Source: Gammaproteobacteria bacterium (GTDB taxonomy: Bacteria > Pseudomonadota > Gammaproteobacteria > Pseudomonadales > Pseudohongiellaceae). Taken from it: DNA of 64,000 bases. The stretch is taken from NCBI GenBank assembly GCA_030831165.1, contig JAURLP010000036.1, positions 71,622 to 135,621 of the forward strand. Direction: 5' to 3'. Positions 58,692-64,000 of the stretch are shown here, piece by piece; positions within the stretch are counted from its first letter, which is position 1; each line of letters opens with the position of its first letter. The notes below the pieces were generated by a model that saw nothing but the letters and a program-made list of their open reading frames with translations, made no database searches and was not told the origin of the DNA. A program made the translations under genes and the position numbers.

Positions 58692-58770
58692 CATAGACTT
58701 ATGAGGATTAAGTAGCATATTTAAGGGACAGAAAGCGCATGAAAGATTGCTATCTTGCAGGGGAAGCTGA

Positions 58771-60528
58771 TTAACTATCCTGCTTAATTTTAGCTCTTCT
58801 GGGCTTACGTTGCTGTTTTTTTCTGGGGCTTTTAGCAGAGACCGAGCTCGAACTCTCAGACTCCTGGTCATAAACCGAGATCTGAAGTTTTCGCCCAGCC
58901 ACAAAGGTGTTCCGCAAAACCTGGAATATTTCTTTAGGCATACCTTCAGGTAAATCGACCACGCTATATTCGTCAAAAATATTAATTCGCCCGATGTGTT
59001 TGCTTTCAATACCTGCTTCATTGGCAATAGCCCCAACAATGTTGCCAGGCTTAACTTTGTGTTCATGGCCAACTTCTAGTCGGTAACGTTCCATGCCTGT
59101 TTCTCTTGGTGTTAAGAAACGTTCTTCACTGGTGCGTCTTTTCTTTCGAGGCCTGTCATTTTCATACTTTTCTCTTTCCGGTTTTTTGAAGCTCTCTTTT
59201 TTAGTTTCTTTTTTAAGCAACAGAGGTTTATCTCCATGCAACAGCTTTGCCAGAGCAGCAGCAACATCCAGAGCAGGAACATTATGTTCAAACTGATATT
59301 GCTCCAGAATTTCCCTGTAAAGTGTTAAATCTTCATTACCCAAAGAGTCGGTGATAGCCTGTTTAAAATTAGCAACGCGCTTGGTGTTGATAAGATCTGT
59401 AGAAGGTAATTCCATTAATTCGATTTTGCTGCGAGTCGCTTTTTCAATAGCTTGCAGCATTCTTCTTTCGCGAGGAGCAACAAATAATATGGCATCGCCT
59501 TCGCGGCCGGCTCTACCAGTCCTGCCTATGCGGTGAACATATGCCTCTGTGTCATAAGGAATGTCATAATTAATAACATGGCTGATACGTTCGACATCGA
59601 GTCCGCGTGCAGCGACATCGGTAGCAACAAGTATATCTATACTGCCTTGTTTAAGTTTTTGTACAGTGCGTTCACGTAAGTTTTGTGCAACATCACCATT
59701 AAGCGCTGTCGCGGCATAACCACGTGCTGAGAGTTTTTCTGCCAGTTCGACTGTGGCTGTTTTGGTGCGAACAAAAACAATAACGCCATCGAAAGTCTCA
59801 GCTTCAAGAATACGTGTAAGCGCATCAAGTTTATGCAGTCCACTAACCGGCCAGTAGCGCTGTCGTATCGTTTCTGCAGTACTGGTTTTAACCTTGATCG
59901 TTATATGGTGAGGATTAGTCTGATATTTTTCAGTTATATGCCGAATTTGTTTTGGCATGGTGGCAGAAAACAAAGCGGTCTGTCTTTGCACTGGGCATTG
60001 TTCGAGTATCCACTCAACATCGTCTATAAAACCCATGCGCAACATTTCATCAGCTTCATCCAAAACCAAGGTGGATAGTTTATTTAACTGTAATGTCCCT
60101 TTTCGCATGTGATCCATTATGCGGCCAGGCGTGCCGACAACTACATGAACGCCACGACGCAGCGCCCTGATCTGTCCTGAATAATCCTGACCACCATAGA
60201 TGGGCAACACATGAAAATCTTTTATGTAAGCTGCATAACGCTGAAAAGCCTCAGCAACCTGGATGGCCAACTCACGAGTAGGCGCAAGCACTAAAACTTG
60301 TGGTTCTTTTTGGCTGAGATCCAGATTGGCCAGAAGTGGTAAAGCAAATGCAGCTGTTTTGCCTGTTCCGGTTTGCGCTTGCCCGAGTACGTCCTGGCCC
60401 GCAGCTATCAGCGGAATGGTTTCAGTCTGAATAGGCGTAGGGTATTCATAGCCAACTTCATCTAGGACTTTTAATAAGGCTGGATTGTCTATGAGCTGTT
60501 TAAATGTTGGTGCAGGTGAGTCAGTCAT
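58771..60528 (-). CDS. deaD: ATP-dependent RNA helicase DeaD (CsdA)
   Basis: A 585-residue DEAD-box helicase active in ribosome assembly and RNA decay, often at low temperature. Motifs in order: the Q motif YPTPIQ, Walker A GQAQTGTGKTAAF, PTRELAIQ, GTPGRIMDH, DEAD in VLDEADEML, SAT, and the HRIGRTGRAGREG region. After the core there is a linker and a DbpA-like RNA-binding domain (VGAIANEAGIESKHIGRINIFDEYSVVDLP), then a basic tail (PRKKQQRKPRRAKIKQ). That layout marks DeaD. Ends just before the ATPase remnant. Confidence 0.95.
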   Translation of the reverse strand: MTDSPAPTFKQLIDNPALLKVLDEVGYEYPTPIQTETIPLIAAGQDVLGQAQTGTGKTAAFALPLLANLDLSQKEPQVLVLAPTRELAIQVAEAFQRYAAYIKDFHVLPIYGGQDYSGQIRALRRGVHVVVGTPGRIMDHMRKGTLQLNKLSTLVLDEADEMLRMGFIDDVEWILEQCPVQRQTALFSATMPKQIRHITEKYQTNPHHITIKVKTSTAETIRQRYWPVSGLHKLDALTRILEAETFDGVIVFVRTKTATVELAEKLSARGYAATALNGDVAQNLRERTVQKLKQGSIDILVATDVAARGLDVERISHVINYDIPYDTEAYVHRIGRTGRAGREGDAILFVAPRERRMLQAIEKATRSKIELMELPSTDLINTKRVANFKQAITDSLGNEDLTLYREILEQYQFEHNVPALDVAAALAKLLHGDKPLLLKKETKKESFKKPEREKYENDRPRKKRRTSEERFLTPRETGMERYRLEVGHEHKVKPGNIVGAIANEAGIESKHIGRINIFDEYSVVDLPEGMPKEIFQVLRNTFVAGRKLQISVYDQESESSSSVSAKSPRKKQQRKPRRAKIKQDS

Positions 60529-60729
60529 GGAAATGCCTATAAATGCCTATTAGAAACTGTAAGGAGCTTGTATGAAGTGTCTATTAATTAAATTGGATTG
60601 AAGTGTTGAGCCTGAAGTCTAGTCATTAATTCTATGGCTAAACTGAAGGGGCGCGAATTGTAACGCTAAATAAAGTATTAAGCTATGAACAAATAAAAGG
60701 CTTAATCTAATGACAGCTGATAAAGCAGT

Positions 60730-62622
60730 TCATTGGTATTGCTCCAATTGAGCCCAGCGTTCGAAATAGTGTTCCAGATTTTTTTGCGCTAATGTCAGTT
60801 GAGCAAGAGTTTCATTGATAAGTTCATGGCTTTGATTATAAAAGTCTGCCTGGCTTATTTGGCTTTCAAGCTTTTTAATCTCATTTTCAGACTTTTCAAT
60901 CAGACCTGGTAATTGTTCCAGCTCCCTTTTTAATTTATAGCTTAGTCGGGAAGCTGATTTATTATTGTTTTTTTGCGATTCTTTGTTTTCTGATTTGCTT
61001 TTGGTTTCAGGCTTATCCAGAGTAAAGCCATGACCTTGTCTAAGCCAATCTTCATAACCGCCAACATATTGATTCACAGTTCCTGGGTGATCGCCACTTT
61101 CAAATGCAATTGTACTGGTCACAACATTGTTGATGAATTCACGATCATGACTGACTAGTAAAACTGTGCCTTTAAAATTAATTAATAACTCTTCTAATAA
61201 TTCCAGCGTTTCCATATCAAGATCATTAGTCGGTTCGTCCAGTACAAGCAAGTTAGCAGGCTTACTGAAAAGACAAGCAAGGATCAAACGGTTTTGTTCT
61301 CCTCCAGAAAGTGAACGGACTTTTTGACGTGCTCGATCAGGCACAAATAAAAAATCCCTTAAATAAGACATCACATGAATTGGCTTACCATTTATTTCTA
61401 CAAAATCGCTACCTTCCGAAATGGTGTCGTAAACATTTTGCTCAGGATCGAGTTGAAGCCGTAACTGGTCAAAATAGGCAATTTCCAGTTTGCTGCCCGT
61501 TTTTACTTTGCCAGCGCTGGGTTTTAATTCGCCCAATAATATTTTCAATAAGGTTGTTTTTCCTGCCCCGTTGGCTCCGATAAAACCAATTTTATCGCCA
61601 CGCATAATCTTGCAGGAGAAGTCATTGATAATTTTATGATTACCAAAACTATGCTCAATATGTTCGGCTTCTATAACTAGTTTTCCAGAAGAGTCGGATT
61701 GATTAAGATTAATTTTTGCTTTGCCCTGGATTTGTTTGCGCTGGCTGAATTCTTCTCGTAAAGCCTTTAATGCTCTAACCCGGCCTTCATTTCTTGTGCG
61801 TCTGGCCTTAATGCCTTGACGAATCCAGATTTCTTCCTGGGCTAATTTTTTGTCAAATTCTGCATGGGCTTTTTCTTCAGCGGCTAATTGCTGTTCTCTA
61901 AAAACCAGAAAATTATGGTAGTCACATTCCCAGGAACTGATTTCACCGCGATCAAGAATCATAATTTTATTGGCGATTTTCTGCAGGAATGCGCGGTCAT
62001 GAGTAATAAGAAGAATAGCGCCTGAAAATTGATTGAGCTGTTTCTCCAGATATTCAATGGTTGGAATATCCAGATGATTGGTCGGCTCATCCAATAACAA
62101 CACATCGGGTTCATTAATAAAGGTCTTGGCTATTGCGACCCGGCGTAACCAGCCGCCAGATAAAGTATTCAGTAAGGTATCGCCAGAGATCCCTAGTTTA
62201 CTTACTGCACTGTCGACCTTTTGCTGTAAATTCCATGCGCCAGTTGTCTCAATTTTTTTTTGGAGTTCAGCCAGTTTTTCCATACTCTTTTTATCGGAAG
62301 CCGATTGAGATACCAGATTAAATTGTCTCAGTAGCTCTCCGGCTTCCGCCAAACCATCCAGGACGAAATCATAGACGCTTTGCTCATTAGCAGCAGGGAG
62401 CTCCTGATTTAGATAAGCCACTTTAAGCCCTTGCTGTTGCCAAAGCTCTCCACCATCGGGTTTGATTTGCTGGCTAAGAAGTTTTAAAAAAGTCGATTTG
62501 CCGGCACCGTTACGCCCAAGTAAACCAATGCGTTCACCACTTTGTATTGAGAGAGATACTTTCTCTAATAATACCTGTGGCCCATAAGCAAGATGAAGGT
62601 CAGTCAAACGAAATAAAAGCAT
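60730..62622 (-). CDS. uup: ABC-F ATPase Uup
   Basis: A 630-residue ABC-F protein linked to ribosome function and transposon excision. Two nucleotide-binding domains: GRNGAGKSTFLKLL and GANGAGKTTLLKILLG for Walker A, LSGGWLRRVAIAKT and LSGGEQNRLILACL for the signatures. The C-terminal extension (about 540-630) is a coiled coil (SYKLKRELEQLPGLIEKSENEIKKLESQI) characteristic of Uup. The first signature is LSGGW, typical for Uup. It lies 201 bp from deaD on the same strand, probably transcribed separately. Confidence 0.94.
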   Translation of the reverse strand: MLLFRLTDLHLAYGPQVLLEKVSLSIQSGERIGLLGRNGAGKSTFLKLLSQQIKPDGGELWQQQGLKVAYLNQELPAANEQSVYDFVLDGLAEAGELLRQFNLVSQSASDKKSMEKLAELQKKIETTGAWNLQQKVDSAVSKLGISGDTLLNTLSGGWLRRVAIAKTFINEPDVLLLDEPTNHLDIPTIEYLEKQLNQFSGAILLITHDRAFLQKIANKIMILDRGEISSWECDYHNFLVFREQQLAAEEKAHAEFDKKLAQEEIWIRQGIKARRTRNEGRVRALKALREEFSQRKQIQGKAKINLNQSDSSGKLVIEAEHIEHSFGNHKIINDFSCKIMRGDKIGFIGANGAGKTTLLKILLGELKPSAGKVKTGSKLEIAYFDQLRLQLDPEQNVYDTISEGSDFVEINGKPIHVMSYLRDFLFVPDRARQKVRSLSGGEQNRLILACLFSKPANLLVLDEPTNDLDMETLELLEELLINFKGTVLLVSHDREFINNVVTSTIAFESGDHPGTVNQYVGGYEDWLRQGHGFTLDKPETKSKSENKESQKNNNKSASRLSYKLKRELEQLPGLIEKSENEIKKLESQISQADFYNQSHELINETLAQLTLAQKNLEHYFERWAQLEQYQ

Positions 62623-63031
62623 TAAGGTATTGGTCTTGCCTGCGGTAATTTGGAAAGCGGGGATTATACCCTTTTAGTGGATCACATAGTTTGAAATTTA
62701 ACTCAAATAGAGTAACGAATATCTAAACTGCTTAAGGAGCTGCCCAAAGCAGGGATGTACAGGCCATGCGGGCATGGAAGTAAGAATGGGTTCTCCGGAA
62801 TAGTGCCAATATCTTTTTGTAAAATGGTCGGTTTATATAAGTAGTAGGGCTTGGCATTGCTGCACTGATTAATATGCTCTTCACTCACTGACTGATTCAA
62901 GTCATATGTTTTAATTCAAATTCAGGCGAGACGACTATTCTGATTTAAGTATTTAGACCTTGTTTCTTACGTTATACTTCAGGGTTCTGGTAACAATGTA
63001 TTGCAAATTTAAATCAAGGCAGGAATTCGGC
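62623..63031. other. Intergenic region between uup and the aldehyde dehydrogenase
   Basis: A 409-bp divergent gap. TATACT at 62973-62978 is a possible -10 for the plus-strand gene, without a good -35. A hairpin CCATG/CATGG with loop CGGG lies near 62763-62776. A minus-strand frame of 65 codons (62703-62900) uses a TTG start, lacks a ribosome site and matches nothing I know, so it is not annotated. No RNA gene was recognised. Confidence 0.35.
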
Positions 63032-64000
63032 ATGAGAGAGTACTTACAGTTCTATATTAATGGTGAGTGGGTTGATCCCGTTCAGGCAAATCCATTCGCT
63101 GTTATTGATCCGGCAACAGAAGAAGTAACTGGACACATTAGTTTAGGCAGTAAAGCAGACGTAGATAAAGCAGTAATAGCTGCAGCTGCGGCATTCAAGA
63201 CCTGGTCGCAAACCAGTAAGGAAGAAAGACTCCAAGTGCTCGACCGTATCATTGCCGAATTTGAAAAACGCCTGCCCGAGATGGCAGAGGCCATCACGGA
63301 AGAAATGGGGGCGCCCAGTTGGTTATCATTAGGATCACAGGCGGCACTGGGGGTAAATCATTTTAAAAATACCAGAGCGGTACTTGAACGGTTTGAATTT
63401 GAAGCGGACCGCGGAGGCAGTCATATTAGCCGAGAACCGATTGGCGTTTGTGGCCTTATCACCCCCTGGAACTGGCCAATGAATCAAATATGTGCCAAGA
63501 CCAGCCCGGCTTTAGCCGTAGGCTGTACTGTCGTGCTTAAACCCTCAGAAATAGCGCCATATTCGGCAAAAATATTTACAGAAATTATACATGCTGCTGG
63601 CGTGCCTGCTGGCGTTTTTAATCTCGTACAGGGAGAAGGTCCCGTAGTGGGTCAAGCCATCGCGGAACACCCCTTGGTAGACATGGTTTCGATTACCGGC
63701 TCCACTCGCGCTGGTGTCGCGGTGGCTCAGGCTGCTGCTCCAACTGTCAAACGTGTTCATCAGGAACTCGGAGGTAAAAGTCCAAATATCGTACTTGAAG
63801 ATGCAGATCTAGAGGCAGCTGTCACCGGCGGTATCAATAGTGTCATGATGAATTCAGGACAATCCTGTCGGGCGCCAACACGTATGCTAGTGCCCAATAA
63901 ATTAATGGATCAAGTTAGCGCAATTGCCAAAGAGGTTGCCGAAAGTTGGGCGCCTGGCGACCCCAAACAAGATAGTCGCATGGGGCCGGTTATTTCAGAT
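63032..64000 (+). CDS. Aldehyde dehydrogenase family protein, N-terminal part
   Basis: The gene runs off the right edge; 323 codons are present of about 475 expected. The ATG at 63032 has AGGAATTCGGC before it. The enzyme oxidises an aldehyde to the acid with NAD(P). Motifs: the opening YINGEWVDP, the TPWNWPMNQ region, KPSE with the nucleotide-binding lysine, SITGSTRAG, the general base Glu245 in HQELGGKSPN, and the catalytic Cys279 in NSGQSCRAPTRM. The substrate cannot be told. It is divergent from uup. Confidence 0.93.
   Translation, partial: MREYLQFYINGEWVDPVQANPFAVIDPATEEVTGHISLGSKADVDKAVIAAAAAFKTWSQTSKEERLQVLDRIIAEFEKRLPEMAEAITEEMGAPSWLSLGSQAALGVNHFKNTRAVLERFEFEADRGGSHISREPIGVCGLITPWNWPMNQICAKTSPALAVGCTVVLKPSEIAPYSAKIFTEIIHAAGVPAGVFNLVQGEGPVVGQAIAEHPLVDMVSITGSTRAGVAVAQAAAPTVKRVHQELGGKSPNIVLEDADLEAAVTGGINSVMMNSGQSCRAPTRMLVPNKLMDQVSAIAKEVAESWAPGDPKQDSRMGPVISD

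Noticed and set aside
58692-59072. Upstream part of the open frame that contains the ATPase remnant
   Set aside because: It lies inside deaD in another frame and its translation is unlike any ATPase; only 58344-58691 is kept.
60677-60706. ATTAAGC/GCTTAAT inverted repeat near uup and deaD
   Set aside because: Seven AT-rich bp with a 16-bp loop and no T tract; too weak to call a terminator.
62703-62900. Minus-strand frame of 65 codons in the gap before the aldehyde dehydrogenase
   Set aside because: TTG start, no ribosome site, no recognised family and no support from neighbours.

Overview
The window is 64 kb of chromosome from a gammaproteobacterium of moderately low GC (roughly 43 percent by eye). 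The gene orders are those of the Pseudomonas/Oceanospirillales-like branch: hslVU beside a SPOR protein and priA, ponA/mrcA divergent from pilMNOPQ-aroK-aroB-gltBD-hemE, bioBFCD, xseB-ispA-dxs, and glyA-nrdR-ribDE-ribBA-ribH-nusB-thiL-pgpA. I cannot name a genus. An aerobic, free-living, possibly marine bacterium fits: several c-type cytochromes, full biotin and riboflavin synthesis, type IV pili. No rRNA, tRNA, CRISPR, integrase or insertion sequence was seen. The content is mainly housekeeping.

Layout. 0-6 kb: ubiE (cut by the window edge), a DUF971 protein, hslU, hslV with a heat-shock-like promoter, an FtsN-like SPOR protein and priA on the minus strand; aroQ-type chorismate mutase and rpmE on the plus strand. 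6-23.4 kb: PBP1a (minus), then a long plus-strand run pilM-N-O-P-Q (pilus alignment complex and secretin), aroK-aroB (shikimate pathway), gltB-gltD (glutamate synthase), hemE and folK. 23.4-36.2 kb: bioA alone on the minus strand, a small secreted protein, a dcp/vanZ/SpoIIAA-like operon, DoxX, a decayed ccoP fragment, bioB-F-C-D, trhO and two cytochrome c genes. 36.5-43.5 kb: xseB-ispA-dxs facing a two-gene 2-oxoacid:acceptor oxidoreductase (korA-korB), then a membrane-anchored DsbA-like protein. 43.7-50.3 kb: baeS-baeR-mltB (minus), a chromosomal gene resembling the phage lambda P replication protein, and ettA. 50.4-64 kb: glyA, nrdR, the riboflavin genes, nusB, thiL, pgpA and a YaiI-family gene, then deaD and uup on the minus strand, and a truncated aldehyde dehydrogenase at the right edge.

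The most interesting material lies between the housekeeping genes. Four short stretches look like tails or cores of lost genes: a P-loop fragment at 28.5 kb, the C-terminal half of CcoP at 29.1-29.6 kb with its first haem site destroyed, an ABC-2 permease tail directly behind thiL, and a P-type ATPase tail behind deaD. They suggest ongoing gene loss. Other points are the lambda-P-like gene with no prophage around it, a RibBA whose second domain has lost the zinc cysteines, a minus-strand terminator written into the last codons of folK, and start codons of priA and aroQ that overlap on opposite strands. I did not find a convincing new multi-gene system; the lambda-P-like gene is the best lead.
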